A stretch of DNA of 64,000 nt from Selaginella moellendorffii (Eukaryota; Streptophyta; Lycopodiopsida; Selaginellales; Selaginellaceae). The notes under the pieces are model-generated. The model saw nothing but the letters and a program-made list of their open reading frames with translations. It searched no databases and had not been told where the DNA came from. The stretch covers positions 654,184-718,183 of the forward strand of contig NW_003314272.1 in the NCBI RefSeq assembly GCF_000143415.4, read 5' to 3'. The translations under genes were made by a program, and so were the position numbers. Positions 24,246 through 35,018 of the stretch are shown here, one piece after another. The stretch's first letter is position 1. Each line of letters begins with the position of its first letter.

Positions 24246-25230
24246 GGAAAACCTGGGGAAGCTTACTATTGGAACTTCAGATGCATATACTATCTTGGTT
24301 ACCAGTTGAAGACATGGTGCGGTTGCATTTGGTTTGCAAACAATGGCCTTCCCTACTACATGATTCAAAGTATTATGGGCCCGAAACAGCCGACATACAT
24401 TCTTATTGCTGCAGCAAGGAATTAACGCACAACTTTTAAAACAGCGAACTCGCTACTACAGGAAGATTTACCTCAGGGTTGGAACTCTTGGCTTACACCG
24501 GAAGGTTCAGAACTATTCTTGTCGTGTGCATCATCAACGAGACATCCGAGACACGTTTCTTAGTTGGGAACCCGCTAACGCACCAATGGGTGACGACCGC
24601 ACCTCCACTTAAATCTTCAGTACAGTGTCGACGGTCGTTCATGCTGATCCCGTACATGAGTGAAGGTTCGATGTTCTTCAGGATTGCCATTGACCCCTAT
24701 TTATTCGACTCCAAAGTGGGGATTTGGACACTTCCTTCCTATCAAACCATCTGGACGTTGTCCTCCAACACGCTGCACATACAAGGAGTGCAATACGGTC
24801 TCGGGTGTTGTGAGCAGCACAGTGCAGTTGTGCTGCTGGAGGTTGATGATCTGGGAGCTCTTAGCGAAGCAAAGTGGTTGTGGGCCTGGGACATGGACAC
24901 ACTTCCGTCTTCTTACCCGTACATGCTCGAAATTGGCGGTGAGATTGGGTTACTCGCTGCAACGAGGTGGTTTTGGTGCTGGACAGGACGAGTGGTAAAG
25001 AATGGAGCTGGAGGAAAGTCTCAACATTACCCAAACACTTGCACAACTTCATGTCTTTGTTTGACAGCAGGATATGCTGTACAAATGGCAATCTTACGTT
25101 TTAAGCGTAGGGATGCAGGTTGTCGTATTTGATTCCCAACGCATGACATGGGAGCTGGTTGGGAAACGTTTGTTGCGTACAATGGAGCTCCTTGTTTGGG
25201 TGCCCGACTTCGCAGCCGTCCCAAATGCTA
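24246..25230 (+). pseudogene. F-box protein gene with a stop and two frameshifts
   Basis: The first block (24260-24420) is a clear F-box (LELQMHILSWLPVEDMVRLH, then CKQWPSLL). The same frame hits TAA at 24437-24439, then continues from 24440 to about 24960 with an F-box-associated/kelch-like region. There the frame moves by one (VLVLDRTSGKEWSWRKVSTL near 24970-25030) and moves again near 25070 (QVVVFD..RMTWELV). An intact homologue would be an SCF ubiquitin-ligase substrate receptor of about 350 residues. One stop plus two shifts argue for a pseudogene. Unrecognised introns could explain one shift but not the stop. Confidence 0.65.
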
Positions 25231-25945
25231 ACACGCCCAATGAGAAGTTGAAGCAAAGTTGTGCCAGCAAGTATTCAGAGGCCAGCTTTGGTATTAGACC
25301 TGCGGCCTGTGGAACGTTCGCAGGTGAAGAGAAGAGTTTTCTGTATATATATGTGCTGATTGATTTCTACTTGTTGAATTTTCTAGAGGTGGAGGCTGTT
25401 TCAAAGCGTGGGATGACATGGCAACAGATTGGAGAGCTCGCCGTTGATCGGAACAAAGGTAACCGTAGCATTTACTTGTGTGTGATTTCCTTGTTGACAA
25501 AGTGTTTGGGCAGGGGGTATATTTAAGCTACATTTGATTGCTTAAATGTGTAAACCGTTACTTCGAGGTTACTTATTTCATTGAGCTCTTGTTTTGTGAT
25601 GGTTGCAAGCTGGAGGTGATTAACTTCTGAATCTCAAGACGATTCCATCCGGCTAATCGATCATACCATGAAAGAATCAGTACAAGGAAAAGTGAAAGAA
25701 ACACAAAAGAAAAAGAGAGAAGAAATTATAGGAAACCTTAATATATACAAATAATGTTAGCTAAAATAAAGCTAAATTGAGCATAGGAACTCTGTGATAT
25801 GTGTCAAATGCCCAAGCTTGCACTCAAAATTTTTGAGTCTTTTTGATCTAGTAAATGAAAATATCATGCTTGTAACAATAATATAAAGGTTATGTAAATG
25901 AATTAATGTGAAAAATATTAAAACGTCATTATAGTACTTATATGA
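25231..25945. other. F-box pseudogene tail and AT-rich DNA
   Basis: The first 300 bases may hold degenerate 3' exons of the F-box gene (possible introns near 25325-25385 and after 25458). Beyond 25560 the DNA is AT-rich and shows nothing recognisable. Confidence 0.4.
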
Positions 25946-26425
25946 TCATACTAGTTCATCATTACATAAATTAATTATTTTCTCATTATTGATCCATGCT
26001 TTGATGTCTATACTTGCAATTAAATTCTGGTTTACAAAAATTAGAAGGTTATCAAGAAGCCAATTAGGATATAGCCCATCATTATCTCGATGTATTTTTA
26101 TTTCACATAACTTTTCATTTTGTAAAGGACATTCTCTAGTATAAGAAAAGAAATCACTATGACATGTTTCAAAATTATTAGAATCATCATCAATATCTAT
26201 AAATTTTAGTATTGTTCCAGAAGAAAATATAAGTGAAATATCAATATTTGCATCTGTTCCTGCATTATTCTCACAACCAGTTTTTATGCCTAGCCCATAT
26301 TTACACTAATAAAAAAATCCATATTAATAGCTAAAATTTTAAAACTTCTCACTCACCTGTAAAAATGCATAGCTATATGAAGAAATAAATGGAAATAAAG
26401 AAACTGCTATACAATATTTAGCCAT
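25946..26425 (-). CDS. Small secreted PLAT/LH2-domain protein (142 residues)
   Basis: Exon 1 (26425-26357) encodes 23 residues, starting MAKYCIAVSLF and forming a hydrophobic signal peptide. A 51-base GT-AG intron (26356-26306) follows. Exon 2 (26305-25946) runs 120 codons to TGA without a stop despite high AT content. It reads as a PLAT domain: an IKTG..AGTDANI beta-strand start, a NNFETCHSDFF block, CPL..LCEIKIHRDNDG, the hallmark YPNWLLDNLLIF, and a final AWI. Paired cysteines and the leader fit the secreted plant-stress PLAT proteins. Plant relatives are stress-induced, wall- or ER-associated proteins. Codon use is strikingly AT-rich compared with the flanking genes (about 75 percent A+T by eye), suggesting a different local history or transfer. 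Because exon 2 has no initiator codon in frame, simple open-frame searches miss it. Confidence 0.72.
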
Positions 26426-26949
26426 ATAAGGTATAATAATGTCCCAAATTAATGTATAGTATTTCAATTTAGACAGCATTTATTTTAACTTGAGGCATCG
26501 GGTTTTGTCATATAGTGGTTATTGTCCAGTTATATGCACCTAGAGATAGAGAGAGCTTGCCATATGTTAAGACTGGACAATTCATATTTGTGGCTGAGAA
26601 TTAGAAATATTACTCTTGATATTTAAAATAATTTTATTACCACAAGAGTGGTTGGGTGAGGTTTAACTTATCTAAGAGGTATGTATATATGACATTTCAT
26701 GCTCCGAGTTGGATCATTTGAAGCTACCACACACTGAATAAAACTAGATAAATGTATTTTAGAATTAAAATACAATACTAGGGTTATTTATTTGTTGGGC
26801 TCTTAATGTTTATTATTATAGATAAACATGTTTATAATTTATTAAATCCATAATCAAAGTAATTATAATGGCGTAGAATATATTTTTCTTTTACACAGGA
26901 TGTTAAATTTAATATCAATTTCCATACAGTCACACACCCGCTTCTTTGT
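26426..26949. other. AT-rich intergenic DNA between the PLAT and MEX1-like genes
   Basis: No coding frame or repeat border is recognised. It presumably includes the promoter and leader of the PLAT gene. Confidence 0.5.
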
Positions 26950-28507
26950 TTAAATTGGCATTCTTTTACCAAGGCACAGCTCCAGCAAGGGACACAGCGA
27001 GCACTTCAATGCATATGCGGTGGAGTCTTTTTGCATCACATATCCTGCTTTGAAATATAAACCTTACAATTGTAAAACGAAAGAAAAGAAGAAATTTACC
27101 CAGCCATGTTGTGAGTAATCCCGTGACTGTCCCAAAAACTGTACCACTCAAAGCACGAGCTCTGCAACCAACCAAGAAAGACATCACGAGAAGCGTTAAC
27201 GAAAAGAGAAAAGAAAGAGAGCAAACTTCTCACATCCAAAGCGTTAGAAGTAGTCCCCAACCTTGAAACAAAGTCCCCCAAGCCGCACCTGTGAACCTGG
27301 AAATCAAACGAAAACTCCGCAAGAGAGAAAAAAAAAAGAAAAAAAAACAGAACGAATAGCGAATGCTAACCACATGAGATCTCTGGTGAATAGAGCCCGA
27401 GGGACGAGAAGTCCATTGCCAATCATGGCCAGCAGAATTGTTAAGGGTGACAAGCCCTTGATGTTCTCGGGGTCGATAAAATTCTGGAACTGCATAGTTC
27501 ATCAAAAAGCCTGTCAATACTCCAGAGATGTGTTTTACATTTTACAGTACCATTTGAGCCACCGGCGTCCACATGAAGAGCAAGGTTGCAGTCCATGCCG
27601 AAAGAGCAACCAAGAAGTCTGACCATTTCTGAGGCAAGAAACCGATAGCATCCTGCAGAATGGAAGACATTGAAATTATTGCAGATAAGCTTCGTGTTAC
27701 CATTGCCACTAAAGTGAGTGTTGCGATACCAGTTATCACGGCTGGAAGAATGGTGTGTGGAATGTGAGGTTCGAACGTAGACCACATCACCTGTAACAGC
27801 ATTATCAAGCAAAAAGAACAAAAAAAAAAAAAAAAAAACAAGAGGAAGAGTACCTGCAAGAGAACGGTCGCGCCACCAACACTGATCACTGCTTCCCAGA
27901 TCTTCCACAACCATTCACGTAGAAGCAGCAGGTAGTTTAAAAGGTTGAGCAGCAAACCAAAGGCCACTGCGATCACTGTTCCAGCCAAAGCCAGGGAAGG
28001 CATTGCGCCTGCTATTCCAAGTTGGATCAAAACCACCAAAGTCGTAAGCACGCCAACCGCTTGAACAGCCATGGCACCTCGCTCACGTCGTCCAGCAAAA
28101 TATGAAAGTAGCGAGAGATTTCCCAGCAAGCTCGTCAATTGTCCCTGCAACAAATACTGTATCTCAGTACCTGTAAGAGACTTTACGTCCGAGGCTACCA
28201 TCCATTGCACTGCTGACAATGCTTCGTAGTTCCCAGCAATCAAGTTCCGAGCGTTGAGAATGATCTGAGGGAGTTGCAGAAAAAGAAACGGTAACGTTGC
28301 AAACTCTGCAAGATGAATGGTAGTAGAGTTCCAACTGAGGAGTAAAAGGCTCTGGCGATCGTCCTCTTCTCCATCATCGCCATCCTGCACGAGGGTAACA
28401 TTTACTCCCTGCAACGATGCAGATGAAAAAACAATCACCTCAAGCTCGCGATAGCTATTGCTGTTGGAAGAGCTTGCCATCAGGAAACTTCGAGGTACAA
28501 CTTGCAT
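26950..28507 (-). CDS. MEX1: Chloroplast maltose exporter (maltose excess 1 type)
   Basis: Eight exons (28507-28199, 28144-27854, 27790-27701, 27652-27551, 27489-27371, 27296-27234, 27161-27100 and 27044-26950) join in frame to 376 residues. The family is recognised from the blocks QLPQIILNARNLIAGN, GLLGNLSLLSYFA-like, VMWSTFEPHIPHTILP, SAWTATLLFMWTPVAQM, FIDPENIKGLSPLTILLAMI and LFTRDLMWFTG. MEX1 carries maltose from starch breakdown across the inner plastid envelope to the cytosol. About eight to ten hydrophobic segments are visible. The N-terminal 60-70 residues are serine-rich, as in a transit peptide. The ATG at 28507 is the first in the exon, but a 5' exon with a (CAG)7 tract upstream is possible. 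Three introns are multiples of three and stop-free, giving a misleading long open frame. Confidence 0.88.
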
Positions 28508-28650
28508 TGATAGACGAGCTTCTGTGCTAAAAGCAAAAAGTTGAAAAAAAGAAAGAAAGTTGGTTAGCAAACGCCGCGTTTGTGATACAATCACGAGAAT
28601 TGAATTGGCATTCATCTTTTTGTGCGGGAAAAGTGTCACCCGAGTCCGTG

Positions 28651-28671
28651 CAGCAGCAGCAGCAGCAGCAG
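28651..28671. repeat. (CAG)7 microsatellite upstream of the MEX1-like gene
   Basis: Seven perfect CAG units. It lies between the maltose exporter start and the end of the next gene, in a possible 5' exon or promoter. Confidence 0.9.
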
Positions 28672-28826
28672 AACCACCACTTCAGCCGGCACCAAAGTCT
28701 ACACCTTGGCATTGGACAATCTGTACTGTACAAGTACAAGATTGCCAGCCGTCTCAGTCAAATCAGATCCTGCCATGAAGAAACAAAAATGAGCAAGGAA
28801 AACTGAACGCGAAAAGACACCTTACC

Positions 28827-31581
28827 TTAGTTCTGTTGCACAGTTTCTCGGCCTGTTGTCGGCACTAAGTTGCTGTCGTCCCGATCTTGCATAAAACATG
28901 GATTTTCTGTCGTGCTGAAGCCAGCACTCGCCAAAGGTACCGTCTTCCTCTTCCTAGAGTGAGACGATGAGTGACTTGAATTACTGCCGCACCCAGCCCC
29001 GGCACCGCCGTCAGAGTTCGTCTTGACACACTCCAAGCTCTGCTGGTGATTGTGATGGCCATTCAGCTGCGAACTTGCAGGAGAAGGTCGATGAGGAGAC
29101 TCGTAAGTCGCTGGGCTTTGTGTGACAGAGTGGACGTCCCCCAGATCAGCATCTTGATGTAGCAAAGTCAATGAATTCTGCCAGCCGTGGTCGTATAAGA
29201 GGTTGGAATGCAGCTCAATGTTTAGAGCTCTTCTCTTGGAACGTCCAAAAGCACGAGTACTGTCCTTGTTGAACTCGGCAGCTTGACCGGCCCGTGAATG
29301 GTCGAAACTGGAAGCCTGCTGGGAGAAGGACCGCACTTGGTTCATCTCTCTGGAGCCATCGTCACGATCATCTTCAGTTCTCGCCGCTGATCCTGTTGTC
29401 TGCCTCTTTCTTTTGTTACGTCTGCGAGATCTTTCTTTCAGCCTCCTGCTACTCGGCATAATGAGCATCGACGGACTTCCCCGAGACTGCGGTGAGCTAC
29501 TGCTTTCAATCTCCACGGCTTTAGTTCGAACTAGAGCTGAGCTAGGCTGCACCTCTGCTTTCGTAGACTCTTGATATTCCAAAATCGTTCCACCCGAGCT
29601 GAGAGGCGAATCGAGTGCAGCCAGGCCGCATGCCGTAAAAATACTCAGTAAGGCGTAGTGACGAAAGCCGATCACGAGCAGAACGAATATTGGATAGACC
29701 AAAGCTGCTGGAGTCCTGCTTGTTGTGAAGATGACCAATGCGCAAAACATCTGGGTTGTGCAGTAGATCCTTCTTTGACAGAGCGAAGACCGATTACGAC
29801 TGTCAGAAACAGTAAAAAACACTTTGAGCCTCTTGATAGCCTTTAGTTCTTTCAAACACGAGTATGCCATCTGGAGATCACAAACAAGCGCGTAAAAAGA
29901 AGAAAAAATAGCACGAAACATGCCTACCTCGAGAAACATCCCCGCAATCACTCCAAGTGGAATTTTTTCTAGTAAAAGATCGATCCCAGGGACAAACGGT
30001 ATCCCACACAGCATAGAAACGATCATCACAGAGATGCGCTGCGACTTGATGACCTCTTTAGACTTTTGCTGGCCTTCTTCATCACGAACGTTGACGTGAA
30101 AAATTAAAGCACGCTTGTGTGCAATACTCTGTACTAAAAGCAGAATAGCATGTGTGGTTTCTGATGATAAACGAGGAAAGAAAAGGCTACATACCTGTGC
30201 AGAAAGACCATAGCAGAAAGGAATCCCAAAAATACTGCAGGAGCAAACAAGCACGGCTATAATGAAGAGGTCCCAACTCCCTGGCGTCTTTTCCGGAAGA
30301 ACGTAGCCATTTGCATGCTGCCAGGGGCAAAACACGCTTTACCAAAGCGAACAGACGTAACAGAGGCTCACCTTTAACACCACGGAACCCGCGTTGTGAT
30401 CTACAAAGATCATGCAAGCCAGGAGAGCTCCTGGGATGAATGCGAGAAGAATAGCCCACATTGGAACACTCTTCAGCCGGACTAGAGTTCCTAGCCTTGT
30501 AAGATTGTCGGTTCGACAGAGAAAGTCCGGCATGTCCACTCGCTCGAATTGAATGTGCTGAAACTTTGGGAGGAGTGGAAGAACTACAACCAACGGAGCA
30601 ACGAAATGAGTGAGTGAGAAATTGAAAGGAAAAAGAAACAAAAAATTACATACCTGTGAAGACGAGAAATGTTAAAGCGGGACCATAATTCTGGATGAGC
30701 TCACGAGCTTGTCCATTGAGGCACCGCCAGGATTGAGCTCCACTCAGTACCACCGCCAAGACGAGAGTACAGGTAGCAAGCCAGAGTGAGAGTATCGAAG
30801 CCTCCAGTGAGTGAGCAGCAGAAAAGAACCGAACTATCTCCGTAACCCCGATCCAGAGCAGGCTGAACCCGACGAAAAGCCTCAGAATCTCCCAACTAAA
30901 AAATGTAAGATGTGCTGTGAGCCGACAAGCACCGCTGGTAGCGAGGAAGAACAGCAGCAGTGCGCACCACAGTCCGATCCAGGCCAGCCAGGGAAGAAAA
31001 TCTAGCGAAAGTCGCTCGGCAGTCCGAGAAGCAGCGACCATGAAAATTATCGATGGAACACTCACTCCGACGACCATCAGTGGCTGCGTACCAAGGATAC
31101 CCACAGCCAGTCCGCAGAAACATGTCGAGACGAGAACTTCCGTGATGCCGAGACTGCCATGAGTTTCCACTTGCAGCCAGCTCCCAAACGCGATAGCCGG
31201 CAGCAAGCTCGTCCAGAAGATTAAATGCGACGCGAAAATGATCCGGAAGTCGAGACCTCTCGTCCACTGAGTCGCATAAGCAAAGGCAAAGTTCTTCAGT
31301 TTCTTGCAAACCGATCGATCAGCCGGATGCTGGTGATCGCTGTCCAAGCGAAGAATGCTGATAAGCTGTCCCCGGCTGCCACAATGCTGCTCCACAAACG
31401 GTTTTCTCTTCACATCGATTTTTTCCCTGCTCGCTGCTGCAGCGCTTGGGTCGAGAGGACCGGACTTGCCGCTTGCCAAAGTATGGTAAATGACTTTCTT
31501 GCAAAGCTTGATATCGTTGCCTGCTCCTGTTCCTCCCAGCTCCTCAGTAGTCTCGATTTCTGTCGCTGCTACGGTAGCCAT
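28827..31581 (-). CDS. Boron-transporter-like anion exchanger (SLC4/HCO3 transporter family)
   Basis: Five exons (31581-30654, 30583-30372, 30317-30195, 30128-29928 and 29870-28827) close in frame to 835 residues. The order of blocks follows plant BOR proteins: a first membrane region LLPAIAFGSWLQ, the STCFCGLAVGILGTQPLMVVG segment (STAICGIIHSIIGGQPLLILG in BOR1), YGPALTFLVFTG, WAILLAFIPGALLACMIFVDHNAGS, WDLFIIAVLVCSCSIFGIPF, the QSIAHKRAL motif after it (QSPMHTKSL in BOR1), and FRHYALL near residue 560. BOR proteins export borate at the plasma membrane. Unusual points are a divergent N-terminal 90 residues and a 250-residue hydrophilic Arg/Ser-rich C-terminal tail. The strong sequence drift leaves the substrate uncertain. 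The start is the ATG at 31581. Confidence 0.8.
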
Positions 31582-32393
31582 GGCTCCCACCTCCCCAGAA
31601 AAAGAAGGAAAAAACTTTCCCTGCCGTGTTCCAGTTCCAGAATACTATCCAGTACAACTCCAACTTGAGCCCCTGCGATGGTAGTCACTGCTTAACAAAC
31701 TCTACCTCCGATCATCAGCGAGAGAGCCCAGCAGCATTCCTCTATTCCTCTATTCCTATGCTGTGGAAGTTTAAAGGCCAGCACCGAAGAAACAGTAAAT
31801 CCATTCACAAGCCAGCGCCTCTGCTTTGACTCGGCTTGTATGCTTTGCCCTGGCCTTTGTTTGCCCCATTCATAATAGCGGAGAGAATGAGCCATAAAGG
31901 AAGAGACAAAACCAAGTTTTGGTACCTGTTCTGTGCCAGGAGGATGAGCTCAGCGTAGCAATGCCCGTTCGTTCTTGATCGCTCGCTCTCTCCAAAACCC
32001 TATACCCTAATCCCTCTGCCGTGCTTCCTCCTCACCGAATCGTCAAACCCGAATCAAACGACCTGGTATCCAATGCGCTGCGATGCGATGGCTACCCTGA
32101 CCTGATCTTCGTCCAGCGCCTCCAGCCGCGCCATTGGCGCCATCGCATCAAATGCCGCCATCGTTTTCCGCGCTGCGCCACGCCTGCCCTCTGCTGCGCC
32201 CTCCTGGAAGAGTGAGAGTGTGAAATATTTCCATCGTCGGGCTGGGCGGGAAAGAGATCGACGGCTGGAAATAACGCTAGGGCAACAAACAGCCGTAGCC
32301 TCCATTGAATGCCGATTAAAGCGACCGTATAGTATTTTAAACAGCCCGGGCATTTTCTTTTTTAGGGCTCTTCGATTAGGGTTTATCCGTTCT
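31582..32393. promoter_or_regulatory. Divergent intergenic region between the BOR-like and PPR genes
   Basis: The two genes are transcribed away from each other from this stretch. Teloboxes are visible near 31995 (AAACCCTA), 32010 (CCCTAAT) and 32374 (TTAGGGTTT), the last about 20 bases before the PPR start. Open frames here have no protein-like features. Confidence 0.5.
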
Positions 32394-34880
32394 ATGCGAA
32401 AGTGTCCACATCGCTCTGGATTCGTGCTGCATCGAGGCGCGTGGGAGGAGATTCTAGTGCGGGCGCAACGGGCTCTTCGCGGCGATGGCAGCAAGAGATC
32501 GATCTTGCTAGCGGCATTGAAGGCGTGCGGCAATGCGCGGGAGCTCGAGACGGGTACGCTGATCCATGGCGAGATCGAGCCGGAGCGGGGGCTGGATTTG
32601 TGTGTGGCAAACACACTGATCAGCATGTACGCGAAATGCGGGAGGATGGGCGACGCTCGCAGGATTTTCGAGGGGATTCCAGCGCCAGACGTGATCTCGT
32701 GGAACGTTTTGGCGCTCGGGTGTGCCGAGAACGACGAAGAAGAACTGGCTCTGGAATTGCTGGAGAGAATGAAGGATTGCGGGGGCGATGCCCGTCCAAA
32801 TGCAAGAACATTTCTCGCGGCGGTGAAGGCTTGTAGCTCTCTGGCAGGGAAGGAACAGGGAACGCTAGTGAATGGAAAGCTGGTGAAAGTCCGGGCATTA
32901 GAGAAGGGAAGTAGAGTCCATTCTGGAGCAGTGATGGACGCGTTTGTGGCCAACTCTCTCGTGGACATGTACGCAAAGTGTGGAAGCATGGAGAATTCCC
33001 GACAGGTCTTTGACAGGATGCCGGCTCACAGTGTGGTTTCGTGGACTTCTGTGATGCTGGGCTATGCCGAGAACGGCCAGGGGGAGTCGGCTCTAGAACT
33101 CTTCCAACGTATCGTCGACTTGGACGACGACTTCTCCAGCGCAGATGCCTCGATCTTTGTCGCTGCGTTGAAGGCATGCACGAGCTTGGCAGCGAAAGAG
33201 AGTGCCAGGCAAATCGATGGGATCTTCGTCAAGACGTCCGCTCTGGAGAGAGGCATCTTTGTTCACGCCAGAGCGTCCAAGAGCGGCTGGGACCGTGATA
33301 TTTGCGTTGCCAGCACCCTGGTAAACATGTATGCCAAGTGTGGGAGTATGGACAACGCTTGCATGGTTTTCAACAGCATGCCTCGCCACGACACTGTCTC
33401 GTGGACTGCAATGATGATCGGCTATGGCGAGCACGGAGATGGCGAGCTCGTCCTCAAGCTCTTCGAGCAGATGCAGGCTCAAGGTTGTGTTCCGGATTCC
33501 TTTGCTTTTGTTGCTGCTCTAAACGGGTGTATATGTTTGGCAGAGAAAGAAGCCGGCACGCTGATCGACGGAAAGGTTGTCAAAGTCCAATCTGTGGAGA
33601 AAGGCATGGCTATGCACCATCAAGCTAAAAGACATGCCTGCGACTCAAACAGCTTTGTCTCCAACAGCATGATAGATATGTACGTCAAGTGTGGGAGCAT
33701 ACTGGATGCCAGGATAGTCTTTGACAGGATGCTACAGCCTACTGTCGTGTCGTGGAACGCCTTAATGGCAGGGTACGTGGAAAGCGGCGATCTGACACTG
33801 GTCCTCGAGCTTTTTACAGGTATGCAACTCAAAGGTTTCTTACCGGATGCTCTAACTTATGTTTACGTGTTGAAGGCCTGCATTGGATTGGCAGAAGGTG
33901 AGAGCAGCCTGCAGCTGGATGGGAGGAGGATAAAAGTTGAGTCTTTGGAAAGAAGCATGGCTTTACACTCTCGAGCTGCCGCCAGCGGTTTGGATACGGA
34001 CATGTTTGTGGCTGGCTCCTTGATCGACCTTTACGCGAGCTGTGGGAGCATGGCCGACGCTCGCCGCGTTTTCGACAGGTTACCTCTGCATGACGTTGTC
34101 TCTTGGACCGCTCTGATTTCTGGTTATGCAGAAACTGGAGAAGGAGATGTGGCTCTGGAGTTGTTCCGATATATGCGAGGCGCCGGATGCTCTCCAGATG
34201 CTCAGACCTTTGTTGCCGCACTCCAGACCTGTGGCAGCTCCGTGGCCTTGGCATCTGTGAAAGCCATTCATGCGGACAAGCTCAAAGGCGGTCTAGAGAA
34301 CGACGAGTTTTTGGAGACATCACTGGTGGATGCGTACGGGAAATGTGGACGAGCGGTCGAGGCACAGCAGCTGTTTGATGCGCTTCCCCGACTGGATCCA
34401 CCGACCTGGACAAGTCTCATAGCAGGCTACAGCCGCCAGGGAGACAGCAAGAGAGTGATCGAGTTCTTCCACGCGATGCAGCGGGAAGGCTTTCAAGCGG
34501 ACGAGATTACGTTCGTGTGTCTCCTCAGCGCGTGCAGCCATGCCGGTTTCGTGGAGAAGGGGAAGAAGTACTTTGAGCTCATGCTCCCGAGGTACCGGGT
34601 GAGAGCTACTCTGGAACACTACGTGTGCATGATCGACATCTATGGTCGTGCAAACGAGCTGGAGGCCGCGCTAGAGATGCTCCGCAACATGCCGTTCGAA
34701 GCCAATGCCGTTGCTTGGAGGACTCTGCTGGCCGCGTGTGCCAAATGGAACAACATGGTGGTGGCGAAAGTGGCCTTCGATTCTCTAGTGGAGCTGGACC
34801 AGGCAAGCGCTGCGGCTTACTCCTTGATGGGAAACATCTACGGAAGCACAGGCATCAAAACCACGTCGACAAACTGGTAG
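32394..34880 (+). CDS. PLS-type pentatricopeptide repeat protein, E domain truncated by a frameshift
   Basis: A single exon from ATG 32394 (shortly after a telobox) gives 828 residues. It consists of about 20 PPR motifs with the typical NTLISMYAKCGRM..A..IF and D.VSWN.L..GYAE..E phrases. PPR proteins bind organelle RNA one base per motif, and PLS types guide C-to-U editing. The last motif (ATLEHYVCMIDIYGRANELEAA) leads into an E1-like region that ends early at IYGSTGIK then TTSTNW. In a shifted frame the expected NHVDKLVEELE continues, so about one base was lost near 34858. No DYW deaminase is present. Four L-type motifs carry a shared extra segment of about 16 residues (for example DGKVVKVQSVEKG). 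Whether the truncated protein works is unknown. Confidence 0.85.
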   Translation: MRKCPHRSGFVLHRGAWEEILVRAQRALRGDGSKRSILLAALKACGNARELETGTLIHGEIEPERGLDLCVANTLISMYAKCGRMGDARRIFEGIPAPDVISWNVLALGCAENDEEELALELLERMKDCGGDARPNARTFLAAVKACSSLAGKEQGTLVNGKLVKVRALEKGSRVHSGAVMDAFVANSLVDMYAKCGSMENSRQVFDRMPAHSVVSWTSVMLGYAENGQGESALELFQRIVDLDDDFSSADASIFVAALKACTSLAAKESARQIDGIFVKTSALERGIFVHARASKSGWDRDICVASTLVNMYAKCGSMDNACMVFNSMPRHDTVSWTAMMIGYGEHGDGELVLKLFEQMQAQGCVPDSFAFVAALNGCICLAEKEAGTLIDGKVVKVQSVEKGMAMHHQAKRHACDSNSFVSNSMIDMYVKCGSILDARIVFDRMLQPTVVSWNALMAGYVESGDLTLVLELFTGMQLKGFLPDALTYVYVLKACIGLAEGESSLQLDGRRIKVESLERSMALHSRAAASGLDTDMFVAGSLIDLYASCGSMADARRVFDRLPLHDVVSWTALISGYAETGEGDVALELFRYMRGAGCSPDAQTFVAALQTCGSSVALASVKAIHADKLKGGLENDEFLETSLVDAYGKCGRAVEAQQLFDALPRLDPPTWTSLIAGYSRQGDSKRVIEFFHAMQREGFQADEITFVCLLSACSHAGFVEKGKKYFELMLPRYRVRATLEHYVCMIDIYGRANELEAALEMLRNMPFEANAVAWRTLLAACAKWNNMVVAKVAFDSLVELDQASAAAYSLMGNIYGSTGIKTTSTNW

Positions 34881-34904
34881 AAGAGCTTGAAACTTGTATA
34901 CTCA

Positions 34905-34992
34905 GAGAACTCACTGTTCTTCCTTTCAGGCTTTCACACAAGAGACACTGCTAAGAAAGAGGATACTGAGAACTCACTGTTCTTCCTTTCAG
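34905..34992 (+). repeat. Exact 25-base direct repeat after the PPR gene
   Basis: The same 25 bases, starting GAGAACTCACTG and ending CCTTTCAG, occur at 34905-34929 and 34968-34992. CTAAGAAAG occurs after each copy, with a 21-base insert in the first unit. It marks a local tandem duplication in the former E-domain tail or 3' untranslated region. Confidence 0.95.
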
Positions 34993-35018
34993 CTAAGAAA
35001 GGAAATCAGAGGAACAGC

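Noticed and set aside
27542-28639. A single 365-codon minus-strand exon for the maltose exporter
   Set aside because: It includes three stop-free introns; removing them restores the family alignment.
32054-33177. Minus-strand frames of 185-311 codons across the PPR gene start
   Set aside because: Shadow frames without any family features; the PPR repeats on the + strand explain the DNA.
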